Source: Nitrososphaerota archaeon (GTDB lineage: Archaea > Thermoproteota > Nitrososphaeria > Nitrososphaerales > CADDZS01). Taken from it: 9,653 nucleotides of DNA. This document shows positions 1 through 6,448 of the stretch, piece by piece. The translations under genes were made by a program, and so were the position numbers. The stretch's first letter is position 1. Every line of letters begins with the position of its first letter. The notes beneath the pieces were generated by a model. The model ran no database searches and was not told the DNA's origin. It saw only the letters and a program-made list of their open reading frames with translations. Where the stretch lies: positions 1-9,653 of the forward strand of contig JAPCJV010000037.1 of assembly GCA_027886785.1 (NCBI GenBank). The letters run 5' to 3'.

Positions 1-372
1 AGGAACTAGACTCGGAATTTTGCTCGCGTCCAGGCCGTCGGCGATCGCAATATCCGATACAAATATGGGGACCTTGAAACTATTTGCAACCCTCAATAGA
101 TCGAGTAGAGCCCTGGGATACATCGGAGCTACGTTGATGCAAGCTGGGAAAAACGGCAGCTCGCTTTTGATTTTTCCCCCGAAAAATGAAACCTCCGTGT
201 CCACGGTTTCGATTTCATGAAGCACTCTGCGTTTCAAAAGATAGTGTGCGAAAGCCGTCCGATTGCGCGAAAGGGTGGCCCCGGTCTCAGTCCCGCCAAA
301 AACGTAACTTACCAGCTCCGGGCTGAGCAACTTCTTTGCCATTTGCTCATAGTCCTCAACCGATTTTAGCAT
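1..372 (-). CDS. FMN-dependent alpha-hydroxy-acid dehydrogenase/oxidase, N-terminal part (runs off left edge)
   Basis: Members of this family use FMN to oxidise 2-hydroxy acids such as lactate or glycolate to 2-oxo acids; the substrate cannot be read from this fragment. Reading leftward from 372 gives 124 residues with no stop. The opening LKSVEDYEQMAKKLL, then YVFGGTETGATLSRN near residues 23-37, RRVLHEIETVDTE near 48-60 and LPFFPACINVAP near 72-83 follow the family N-terminal pattern: (D/E)-x3-A-x2-L, Y-x-x-GG-x-E-x-x-T-x-x-RN, PRxL, vDT, and the FMN-binding lPxxxAP strand. The later barrel, with the catalytic His/Arg, lies outside the window. ATG at 372 is preferred; an in-frame TTG at 402 would add ten residues and is possible here because TTG starts are common. 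An in-frame stop lies just beyond it. The gene is divergent from the PPOX gene. The family call is firm, the substrate unknown. Confidence 0.8.
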   Translation of the reverse strand, partial: MLKSVEDYEQMAKKLLSPELVSYVFGGTETGATLSRNRTAFAHYLLKRRVLHEIETVDTEVSFFGGKIKSELPFFPACINVAPMYPRALLDLLRVANSFKVPIFVSDIAIADGLDASKIPSLVP

Positions 373-402
373 CGATTTTTGGTCTGTTTCGATCGAAGTC
401 AA

Positions 403-595
403 GTATAGCGATTATGTCATCGAAATTTCTGGATGGTATTTCATCTTTCTCACTCTAGGCAAAACATCTATTACATGGGCTCGCCCAAATCAGAGGCACA
501 CTTTTTCGAGTGCAATTTCAGAATAGAGATGGGTCTTCTTGTATTCAAAAATTCAGCCCCGACTGAGAAAAGCAAAGCACTCCCAGTACATTCCT
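403..595. other. Divergent intergenic region between the FMN dehydrogenase and PPOX genes
   Basis: This gap must hold both divergent promoters. On the minus strand there is a weak AT-rich element (GACATAATC, about 410-418) placed for a start near 372-390, and an 8-bp palindrome GAAATTTC at 422-429. I see no strong TATA box for the PPOX gene. The forward open frame from 433 has no recognisable domain and I do not call it a gene. Confidence 0.35.
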
Positions 596-1063
596 ATGAC
601 GAGATCCGAGGCGTGGTACTTCATCAAGAGTCATTACAAAATGGTGCTATCCTCTCTTGATTCCTTCGGATTTCCTCACGCCTCCCCGATATGGTTCGTT
701 GTTATCAATGAGAAGATCTATTTTCGAGCTCAACCGTACAAGAAGAAAATCAAAAACATCCTCAGCCGCCCCCAGGTGTGCGGAGTCATTGAAGATGGCG
801 AAAAGTACACTGAACTTCGAGGGGTGATGATTCGGGGTCTCGCTAAGGTGGTCGACACCGACAAGGCTTTGCGAAAGCATGTCTTTGATTTACTAGCTGA
901 AAAATATGCTTCTGTGCGGAATACTCAGAAATTTCCCAAGACCTGGCAAGAGACGTACGGAAAAGAGCACAGAGTTGTTGTGGAATTCAAGCCCACCAAC
1001 ATTGTATCTTGGGATAACAGAAAGTGGATCTCTTTAGGACAGAATGCCCGTCCAAGCGAGTAA
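596..1063 (+). CDS. PPOX (pyridoxamine 5'-phosphate oxidase-like) flavin/F420-binding split-barrel protein
   Basis: The split beta-barrel family includes FMN, F420 and heme binders that reduce small molecules; the specific reaction here is unknown. From ATG 596 the protein is 155 residues. MTRSEAWYFI is followed by LSSLDSFGFPHASPIWFV (about residues 18-35), matching the G-x-Ph-x-P-(I/V)-WF strand pair of the family. Then come the basic KKKIKNILSRPQV stretch, usually involved in phosphate/cofactor binding, and ELRGVMIRGLAKVV, the conserved rGv-x-i-x-G-x-A strand. The length is normal for a single-domain member. The frame extends upstream to a TTG at 539, adding a basic 19-residue stretch, but the family alignment naturally begins at MTRSEA and neither start has a clear Shine-Dalgarno sequence. 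It is transcribed away from the hydroxy-acid dehydrogenase gene; both may be flavoproteins, but a functional link is only a guess. Confidence 0.8.
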   Translation: MTRSEAWYFIKSHYKMVLSSLDSFGFPHASPIWFVVINEKIYFRAQPYKKKIKNILSRPQVCGVIEDGEKYTELRGVMIRGLAKVVDTDKALRKHVFDLLAEKYASVRNTQKFPKTWQETYGKEHRVVVEFKPTNIVSWDNRKWISLGQNARPSE

Positions 1064-1106
1064 ATAAATTCAGAAAAATTAGAAACAGTGCATTTTCAAT
1101 GAGTAG

Positions 1107-1159
1107 CTCGGTTTTATATGCCGAGTGCGACAGAGGGGCCGATGTTTTTCGCCACTGTC
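1107..1159 (+). promoter_or_regulatory. Probable promoter of the APH-IMPase-kinase operon, with two inverted repeats
   Basis: TTTTATATG at 1112-1120 is a good archaeal TATA box and would place transcription start near 1140-1145, leaving a leader of about 50 bases. The box is exactly enclosed by five-base arms CTCGG (1107-1111) and CCGAG (1121-1125). A second inverted repeat, GACAG (1129-1133) and CTGTC (1155-1159), with extra GGC/GCC pairing inside, covers the predicted start site. The arrangement could be an operator, or the hairpins could end PPOX transcription. The two readings cannot be separated by eye. Confidence 0.5.
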
Positions 1160-1177
1160 CTAATTTCTATTCTCAGC

Positions 1178-1193
1178 TGAGGTTTTTCAGTTG
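1178..1193 (+). promoter_or_regulatory. Shine-Dalgarno sequence that favours the TTG start at 1191
   Basis: TGAGGT at 1178-1183 is followed by seven bases and then TTG at 1191. The only nearby ATG, at 1197, is 13 bases away, so spacing favours the TTG start. A leader with a Shine-Dalgarno sequence fits the upstream TATA position. Confidence 0.55.
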
Positions 1194-2342
1194 CGAATGC
1201 CCACACCAAAACAAGTTGAGCACTATCTCGCTTCTTTCTCGAAGCAAAAAACTGGGAAAAAAATTAAGGTTGTATATTTCGGCCCACTTTCTGATTATGA
1301 AACAAATAGCCACAGCAAAGCGGCCGAGATAAAACAAATGGGATATGGTGCACCGTACCTAATTGCATACAGAGAGGGAAAGGTGGAGAAAAAGGCAATC
1401 TTATCGACCATGAAAATTGGTCATGGATTCGGCCATGATTACAGAGCAGATAGAGTGGATAATTTGGTCTTGTCCTTTGACTCATGGAATAATCTGCCGG
1501 GACATTGCAAGGCGAGCGACCTGGGAGCTTTTGATCGACGGGATTCTTCCATGATTTCTCTTAGAGAGGCGGACGAGTTCTTCCTTCTTCGAAAAATGAT
1601 AAAGGGCGTTGAGTATGCCAAGGATTTGGACAGAATCTTCTCTTCTGGTCTACTTGAGCACCGGGACGTCGATAGAGCCAGAGCGCTCGCTCAGTATCTG
1701 GTAAAAATCCACGCGAGAAAGAACTCGGGGGAAGAAAGAGAGGAATTTTACAAAAGGAAACTGCGAGACACCGTCGGTCACGGGGAGTGCATTTTCGGTC
1801 TCGCGGACAGCTATCCGGTTTCCGGCCAGAGTTATCTCAAAGATGGCGAACTGGCGGAAATAGAAAAGAAATGCGTGGAGCAAAGGTGGAAGCTGCGAAA
1901 ATATTCATCTCGACTATCCCAAATTCATGGCGATTTTCATCCCTGGAACATTTTGTTTCAAGAGGATCCAAAAAGTCAAACGAAGTTTTCTGTACTTGAT
2001 AGAAGCCGTGGGGAGTGGGGAGAACCTGCAGACGACGTATGTGCGCTCTCGATAAATTATCTCTTTTATTCCATCAGAAAATATGGCGAGATCAAAAAGG
2101 AATATTTGACGCTTTTCAACGAGTTCGTAGAAACTTACACCAGAGGGACGAAAGATGAAAATCTCTTTGAGGCGATGCCGTTGTTTTACGCATTTCGAGC
2201 TCTTGTGATAGCATCACCCATTTGGTATCCCGAACTATCCTCTGAAAACCGGAGAAAAATCTTCAATTTTGCCCAAAATATTCTGGATGATGGGCGTTTC
2301 GAACTTTCTAAAACAAACGAGTATTTTCAGGTTCGAGCTTGA
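1191..2342 (+). CDS. APH-fold (aminoglycoside phosphotransferase-like) small-molecule kinase
   Basis: A 383-residue member of the APH/choline-kinase-like family, which transfers the ATP gamma-phosphate to hydroxyls of sugars, amino alcohols or antibiotics. The catalytic Brenner motif is intact: HGDFHPWN at residues 246-253, with Asp248 as probable base and Asn253 as metal ligand. The second metal-binding Asp (DFG equivalent) is Asp270 in FSVLDRS, followed by GEWGEPADD at 275-282, the usual G-(D/E)-P-x-x-D element. The N-terminal ~150 residues form a less conserved lobe with an AAEIKQMGYGAPYLI stretch. Length is normal for the fold. The start is TTG 1191 (ATG 1197 also possible). Its TGA overlaps the TTG of the phosphatase gene as TTGA. 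Antibiotic resistance is unlikely: the operon partners suggest a metabolic substrate, identity unknown. Confidence 0.8.
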   Translation: MRMPTPKQVEHYLASFSKQKTGKKIKVVYFGPLSDYETNSHSKAAEIKQMGYGAPYLIAYREGKVEKKAILSTMKIGHGFGHDYRADRVDNLVLSFDSWNNLPGHCKASDLGAFDRRDSSMISLREADEFFLLRKMIKGVEYAKDLDRIFSSGLLEHRDVDRARALAQYLVKIHARKNSGEEREEFYKRKLRDTVGHGECIFGLADSYPVSGQSYLKDGELAEIEKKCVEQRWKLRKYSSRLSQIHGDFHPWNILFQEDPKSQTKFSVLDRSRGEWGEPADDVCALSINYLFYSIRKYGEIKKEYLTLFNEFVETYTRGTKDENLFEAMPLFYAFRALVIASPIWYPELSSENRRKIFNFAQNILDDGRFELSKTNEYFQVRA

Positions 2343-3196
2343 CATTGAAAAACGTAGAGTGGGTACCGGTTCTTAGAAGCGCGGCCCAAGCCGGTAAGAA
2401 GGCGATCCTCAGAAATTACGATCTTTCGAGCAGAAACAAAATTGTCAAGAGAGGAGTCGGCGGCGATATGACCTTAAGAATCGACGAAGCTTCGGAAACC
2501 GCAATTTACGATTCGCTGAAGAAACAACTTGGCAAGGAGTCTTTCGTTTTCTTGTCGGAAGAAATTGGGGAAGTGAACGTGCGAACAAACACGAAGGAAC
2601 CAGTTATTGTGTGCGATCCACTGGACGGATCTCATAACGCCCAAGTCGGCATTCCGCTTTTCGCCGTTGCGTTGTCAGTAATCATGCCAAAAAATCACGG
2701 GAGGTCCTTTGACTCTGTAATTGCTTCAATCATCTTGAGCATCAAGACTGACGATGAATACACTGCGGAAAAAGGAAAGGGTGCATACCACAATGGGAAA
2801 AAATTGGAGAGACGCAAAAGCTCTTCATCCAAAATCAATACGCTGCTTGTGGAAACTGGGGATGTCGATTATTTTCGTGAAAGGATTCTGGAAAAGCTCA
2901 CTTCAAAGGAGGTATACAAAACGCGTCTCCTTGGAAGCGCGGCCTTGAGTCTTTGCCTTTTGGCGGACGGATCGGCAGACGCGATGATCTTTGCCCAGCC
3001 GGGAGGAGCTAGAACGATCGATTCCCCCGCGGGTTATTTGATCGCAACAGAAGCTGGTTGTACTTTTTCGGACTTGACAAAACACCGGAAAGTGAGTGAT
3101 ATAGAAGTCGGGTTTGATTCAAGAGTGGATCTTCTTGGGACTTCCAGTCCTAGAATCTATCGAATGCTCGAGAAAAGACTAGGGCAGATTTCTTGA
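2339..3196 (+). CDS. Inositol-monophosphatase/FBPase-IV/CysQ-superfamily phosphatase
   Basis: A Mg-dependent phosphatase of the lithium-sensitive superfamily; members hydrolyse inositol phosphates, fructose 1,6-bisphosphate or 3'-phosphoadenosine 5'-phosphate. In 285 residues it carries the full signature: GGDMTLRIDEASE (41-53), the metal-binding SEE (73-75), CDPLDGS (92-98; Asp93, Asp96 and the GS loop) and the late IDSPAGYLIATEAG (227-240, Asp228 as last metal ligand). The usual Trp before that Asp is Ile here. The start must be TTG 2339, since the next in-frame ATG (Met44) would remove the conserved N terminus. It overlaps the APH gene by four bases (TTGA) and is linked in the same way to the next kinase gene, so all three are probably made from one mRNA with coupled translation. 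Substrate preference cannot be read from sequence. Confidence 0.85.
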   Translation: MTLKNVEWVPVLRSAAQAGKKAILRNYDLSSRNKIVKRGVGGDMTLRIDEASETAIYDSLKKQLGKESFVFLSEEIGEVNVRTNTKEPVIVCDPLDGSHNAQVGIPLFAVALSVIMPKNHGRSFDSVIASIILSIKTDDEYTAEKGKGAYHNGKKLERRKSSSSKINTLLVETGDVDYFRERILEKLTSKEVYKTRLLGSAALSLCLLADGSADAMIFAQPGGARTIDSPAGYLIATEAGCTFSDLTKHRKVSDIEVGFDSRVDLLGTSSPRIYRMLEKRLGQIS

Positions 3197-3795
3197 CGAA
3201 GGTCGCCACCGTTGTCTGGTTTTGCGGTCTCCCGGGTTCGGGAAAAACAACGATAGCGAAAGGCGTCCTCGAGGCAATTACCCGCGCAAAACCTTCTCTA
3301 GACTTAACTCTCGTTTCTATGGATTCAATCCGCCAGAAGATCTTTCCGAATCCAACTTACTCTGACGAAGAAAGAGATACTGCCTATCGAGCTCTCGTAC
3401 TTTTAGCGAGTTTACTTTCAAGCTACGGAATACCAGTTCTGCTGGACGCAACCGGTCATAAGAAAGTCTGGAGAGACCTTGCGAGAAAGGAATGTGCGCG
3501 ATTTGTAGAAGTGTACATAAAATGCCCAATTGAAATATGCATAGAACGTGAAACAAAGAGGATGGACGGAGCCACCGGCATTAGGAGAACACTATACCTA
3601 GACGCACTGGACCGGCTGAAATCGGGAAAGAAAGAAAAGGGCCTTGGCAAAGTTCCCGGGGTGGACGAGCCATTTGAGGAGTACGAAAGTCCGGAGATAA
3701 CGTTAGATTCTTCTCGGGAGGATCCGAAAATTCTCGCAGACAAAACCCTCAGGGGACTTTCGAAGTTCGATCCGGAAATATTTTCAATTAGTTAG
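3193..3795 (+). CDS. P-loop kinase of the APS-kinase/AAA_33-like type
   Basis: A 200-residue P-loop phosphotransferase. Walker A is GLPGSGKT at residues 12-19, right after the first strand VVWFCG. SMDSIRQKIF (42-51) corresponds to the DGDxxR region, YSDEERDTAYR (56-66) to the ysdedR-x-x-x-x-R helix, and FVEVYIKCPIEICIERE (104-120) to the F-x-EVy-x-x-p-x-x-x-c-x-x-R lid region of APS kinase. PGVDEPFEEYESPEITLDS near 155-173 matches the end of that family. However, the APS kinase KGLYKKA and SPY elements are replaced (RRTLYLDAL; LDATGHKK), so APS itself may not be the substrate. The start is TTG 3193, overlapping the phosphatase stop as TTGA; no other start precedes the P-loop. Databases may call it adenylylsulfate kinase; I would keep it as a small-molecule kinase. 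Confidence 0.75.
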   Translation: MTKVATVVWFCGLPGSGKTTIAKGVLEAITRAKPSLDLTLVSMDSIRQKIFPNPTYSDEERDTAYRALVLLASLLSSYGIPVLLDATGHKKVWRDLARKECARFVEVYIKCPIEICIERETKRMDGATGIRRTLYLDALDRLKSGKKEKGLGKVPGVDEPFEEYESPEITLDSSREDPKILADKTLRGLSKFDPEIFSIS

Positions 3796-3835
3796 TATTT
3801 TTTGAAATTATTACAAGATAGGTGAGAAAATTTCA
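3796..3835 (+). terminator. Probable terminator of the kinase-phosphatase operon
   Basis: Directly after the TAG at 3793-3795 the sequence reads TATTTTTT (six T at 3798-3803), the kind of T-tract that ends archaeal transcription. A seven-base inverted repeat, TGAAATT (3803-3809) and AATTTCA (3829-3835), overlaps its end. Confidence 0.45.
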
Positions 3836-3864
3836 GGATTGTTCCAAATTATATCTGATTCGCT

Positions 3865-3902
3865 GGAAAAAGTTATATCGCGTCTCGAGAAATTAGTTTC
3901 TG
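3865..3902 (+). promoter_or_regulatory. Promoter of the E1 alpha/beta genes (BRE + TATA)
   Basis: GGAAAAAG followed by TTATATC (about 3865-3879) looks like a purine-rich TFB element plus a TATA box. A start site 25-27 bases downstream falls near 3900-3903, about ten bases before the ATG at 3913, giving a nearly leaderless mRNA. A second TATA-like AATTATATC lies further upstream at about 3848-3855. Confidence 0.55.
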
Positions 3903-3912
3903 TTTTTTCGAG

Positions 3913-4989
3913 ATGAGCCGCGATTCTCAAGAAATTTTGCAAGTAATTTTTGCTGACGGCCATCTTGAGGAGTCGCTCGAGCCAAAGCTTGCAGAGTCCG
4001 AGCTCAAGAAAATGTATCGCGCCATGAGCATGACAAGGGCGTTCGACAGCAAGTCGCTCAACATGCAGAGACAGGGGCGGATCGGATTTTATGTCCCCTC
4101 AGCAGGTCAGGAAGCGGCGCAGATCGGGAGCGCTTATGCGCTAAGAGAAGATGATTGGGTTCTCCCGACCTATCGCGACACGGGAGTGGCAATTTACAGA
4201 GGAATCCCCATGTCACTCCTGTTTGCGCATCTCATGGGAAACAGCCAGGACGTGATGATGGGGCGGCAAATGCCCAATCACTGGGGGTACAAACAGATCA
4301 ATTTTGTGAGCGTCGCAGCAACCATTGCTGCCCACCTTCCAGTGGCGACTGGAATCGCGATGGGAATGAAATTGAAGCATGAAGACAGAGTAGCAATGGC
4401 GTACCACGGGGATGGGGCGACTTCTGAAGGCGATTTTCACGCAGCGTATAATTTTGCAGGGGTCTTCAAATCTCCTGTTGTGTTCATCTGCGAAAATAAT
4501 GGGTGGGCGATCTCCCTCCCCGCATCTCGGCAGACGGCATCAACGTCCTTTGCTGAAAAGGCGAGAGCGTACGGTTTTAGAGGAGTGAGGGTGGATGGTA
4601 ACGATGTGCTTGCGGTATACAAGGCTGCAAGGGATGCGGTTGACAGGGCGAGACGCGGCGCAGGTCCATCCATGGTGGAATGCCTCACATACAGAATGGG
4701 TCCCCACAGTACCAGCGACGATCCAAACAGATACAGGACAAAGGAAGAGATTGAAGATTGGAAAAGAAAAGACCCCATAGAGCGATTCCGAGTTTATCTC
4801 GAGAAGAGAGGGTATTGGACGAAAGACTACGAAGAGTCTCTGAAGAGAGAGATCGATTCTGAGATTAGCAATGCCATAAAAGAACAGGAGCGAGTACCTC
4901 TCCCGGAAATTCAGACAATGTTCGAAGACGTGTATTCTGAGATGCCTTGGAATGTGAAAGAGCAACTCCAAGAAGAGGAGGAGTCCTAG
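3913..4989 (+). CDS. 2-oxoacid dehydrogenase E1 component, alpha subunit (branched-chain type)
   Basis: The alpha subunit of the thiamine-diphosphate-dependent E1 (alpha2beta2) that decarboxylates a 2-oxo acid and passes the acyl group to the lipoyl domain of E2. In 358 residues the ThDP motif is complete: GDG (166-168) to NN (195-196). Other landmarks are QGRIGFYVPSAGQEA (54-68), YRDTGV (87-92) and RQMPNHWG (118-125). The phosphorylation-loop region reads YRMGPHSTSDDPNRYR (260-275), and the C terminus has FEDVYSEMP (337-345). These last two match branched-chain 2-oxoacid dehydrogenase alpha better than pyruvate dehydrogenase, which has GHSMSDP in that loop. The start is the ATG following the BRE/TATA promoter. 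The beta gene begins four bases after this stop, with a GGAGG inside the alpha gene end for its translation. Confidence 0.88.
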   Translation: MSRDSQEILQVIFADGHLEESLEPKLAESELKKMYRAMSMTRAFDSKSLNMQRQGRIGFYVPSAGQEAAQIGSAYALREDDWVLPTYRDTGVAIYRGIPMSLLFAHLMGNSQDVMMGRQMPNHWGYKQINFVSVAATIAAHLPVATGIAMGMKLKHEDRVAMAYHGDGATSEGDFHAAYNFAGVFKSPVVFICENNGWAISLPASRQTASTSFAEKARAYGFRGVRVDGNDVLAVYKAARDAVDRARRGAGPSMVECLTYRMGPHSTSDDPNRYRTKEEIEDWKRKDPIERFRVYLEKRGYWTKDYEESLKREIDSEISNAIKEQERVPLPEIQTMFEDVYSEMPWNVKEQLQEEEES

Positions 4990-4993
4990 TATT

Positions 4994-5968
4994 TTGCCGG
5001 TAATCAATATCGTTCAGGCCGTTAACCAAGCTCTCAGGGAAGAGATGCGCAGGGACGATCGGATCATTGTCTTGGGCGAGGATGTGGGAAAAGACGGCGG
5101 AGTGTTTAGAGCTACGGAAGGTTTGTACGATGAATTTGGAGGAGATCGAGTGATCGATACTCCTCTCGCCGAATCGGGAATTATCGGAACCGCGATCGGC
5201 ATGGCGGTGTACGGGTTAAATCCAGTTCCAGAAATCCAGTTCTTAGATTTCATTTATCCAGCGTTTGACCAGATCGTCACAAACCTGGCAAAACTCCGCT
5301 ACCGCTCTGGTGGACAGTACTCGTGTCACATGGTGGTAAGAGCGCCTTACGGGGGAGGGATTAAGGGCGGGCACTATCACTCGCAGAGCAGTGAGGCTTA
5401 TTTTTGCCACACTGCTGGTCTGAAAGTGGTCATCCCCGCGACACCTTACGACACCAAAGGGCTTCTACTCGCTTGTCTGCGGGATGAGGATCCAATCATC
5501 TTTCTAGAGCCGAAACGGATCTACAGGGCAGTGAAGGGCGAGGTCCCCGACGGAGATTTTACGGTTCCCATCGGCAAAGCGAAAATTGCAAGGGAAGGGA
5601 GGGATGTATCGATTTTTGTGTACGGTGCGATGCTGCACGTGGCGCTGGAAGCAGCGGAATCAGCTACCAAGAACGGGATTCAAATTGAAGTGGTGGATCT
5701 GCGTACCTTGGTTCCTCTCGATATTGACGCGGTTCTGGAGTCAGTGAAAAAAACAGGGAGAGTGATCATCCTTCATGAGGCACCAAAAACTGGCGGATTC
5801 GGAGCGGAAATCGCGGCTTTGATCTCCGAAAAAGCGATCGAATATCTAAAGGGACCGATAATTAGGGTTGCGGGATACGATACTCCTTTCCCATATACAC
5901 TTGAAGATCACTACATGCCTAATGCGGAAAGGGTTCTGAAAGCAGTTAACAAAATAATGCAGTACTAG
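4994..5968 (+). CDS. 2-oxoacid dehydrogenase E1 component, beta subunit (branched-chain type)
   Basis: The beta subunit completes the ThDP site of E1. The 324-residue protein shows LGEDVGKDGGVFRATEGL (27-44), the ThDP-activating Glu60 in DTPLAESGIIG, RAPYGGGIKGGHYHSQSSEA (116-135) with the active-site His129 region, and the C-terminal domain with HEAPKTGGFGAEI (261-273) and GYDTPFPYTLEDHYMP (294-309). The GHYHSQSSEA and GYDTPFP strings resemble branched-chain E1 beta. The start must be TTG 4994: the next in-frame Met is residue 18, inside the conserved first helix, and a GGAGGAG lies about ten bases upstream in the end of the alpha gene. The stop TAG interlocks with that of the opposing EVE gene. 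No E2 or E3 gene follows, so those subunits must be encoded elsewhere if the complex is functional. Confidence 0.88.
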   Translation: MPVINIVQAVNQALREEMRRDDRIIVLGEDVGKDGGVFRATEGLYDEFGGDRVIDTPLAESGIIGTAIGMAVYGLNPVPEIQFLDFIYPAFDQIVTNLAKLRYRSGGQYSCHMVVRAPYGGGIKGGHYHSQSSEAYFCHTAGLKVVIPATPYDTKGLLLACLRDEDPIIFLEPKRIYRAVKGEVPDGDFTVPIGKAKIAREGRDVSIFVYGAMLHVALEAAESATKNGIQIEVVDLRTLVPLDIDAVLESVKKTGRVIILHEAPKTGGFGAEIAALISEKAIEYLKGPIIRVAGYDTPFPYTLEDHYMPNAERVLKAVNKIMQY

Positions 5969-6387
5969 TTAGGGCGTCTTTCGGAAAGCTTCAAGATTTC
6001 TTCCCACTGCTCTTTGGTCACCGGCATCACAGACAGTCTGGATATTTTCACGAGCAGAAAATCTTTGAACTTTGCACTTGATTTGATCTCGCGAAGCGAT
6101 ACCGGATTTTTCAATTTTCTAACTGGAACCACCTTTACTCCCACTTCCTTTGAGGTGGCAAGATCTGATTTTTTGTCGGCAGAGTACGCATCGGCGTCGG
6201 CTCTCATGATGCCTACAACGGATTTCTCATCGCCGGTGTGATAGTAGAAAATTTGGTCGCCCTTCTTCACTTCTCTAAGATGTTTTAGGGCGAGATTGTT
6301 GTGTACTCCTTCCCAAGCGGTGCTGCCGTCTTTCACCAGATCATCGTACGAATAATGATCGGGTTCTTCTTTGAATAGCCAGTACAT
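5965..6387 (-). CDS. EVE-domain protein (PUA-like fold, THYN1 family)
   Basis: EVE domains are PUA/ASCH-superfamily modules thought to bind modified bases in DNA or RNA; the single-domain form is widespread and its role in archaea is not settled. The 140 residues cover one whole domain: MYWLFKEEPDHYSYDDL (1-17) matches the opening K-x-EP-x-x-(Y/F)S-x-x-(D/E)L, AWEGVHNNLALKHLREVKKGD (24-44) matches W-(D/E)-GV-(R)-N-x-x-(A)-x-x-x-(L)-x-x-(M)-x-x-GD, and FYYHTGDEKSVVGI (47-60) matches the FYHS and vvGi strands. RLSVMPVT (117-124) is the typical ending. His replaces the usual Arg in the GVRN element. The start is ATG 6387, with a TATA-like box 29 bases upstream, so the mRNA is probably leaderless. 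The 3' end overlaps the E1 beta gene by four bases. TyrRS lies upstream on the same strand. Confidence 0.85.
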   Translation of the reverse strand: MYWLFKEEPDHYSYDDLVKDGSTAWEGVHNNLALKHLREVKKGDQIFYYHTGDEKSVVGIMRADADAYSADKKSDLATSKEVGVKVVPVRKLKNPVSLREIKSSAKFKDFLLVKISRLSVMPVTKEQWEEILKLSERRPN

Positions 6388-6448
6388 GCTCTTTGTTCAG
6401 TCTGAGTTAATGTATGTAAAATCTTATCTTGAAAGAGAGGAGCGAAAA
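6388..6448 (-). other. Short spacer between tyrS and the EVE gene
   Basis: The minus-strand sequence after the tyrS TGA has only a four-base T run and then the EVE TATA-like element, so termination of tyrS is probably inefficient and some tyrS-EVE read-through transcript may exist. Confidence 0.3.
6411..6422 (-). promoter_or_regulatory. TATA-like promoter of the EVE gene
   Basis: Read on the minus strand, TTTTACATACA is centred about 29 bases before the ATG at 6387. This is the spacing expected for a leaderless archaeal transcript, so the gene need not depend on read-through from TyrRS. Confidence 0.5.

Noticed and set aside
496..513. Small hairpin GCAC...GTGC with a T-rich loop
   Set aside because: Only four paired bases; too weak to call a terminator or RNA element.
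433..660. Plus-strand frame upstream of and overlapping the PPOX gene
   Set aside because: No domain recognised, and it continues in the wrong frame through conserved PPOX codons.
1024..1332. Plus-strand frame bridging the PPOX and APH genes
   Set aside because: It would run through the operon promoter and the APH start in another frame; serine/arginine/cysteine-rich shadow composition.
1191..2342. An aminoglycoside resistance gene
   Set aside because: The APH fold is shared by many metabolic kinases; the translational coupling to a phosphatase and a second kinase argues for metabolism, and nothing suggests a mobile resistance setting.
4540..5007. Long minus-strand frame opposite E1 alpha (155 codons)
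   Set aside because: It lies wholly opposite strongly conserved E1 sequence, shows no domain, and is expected as a mirror frame of biased codons.
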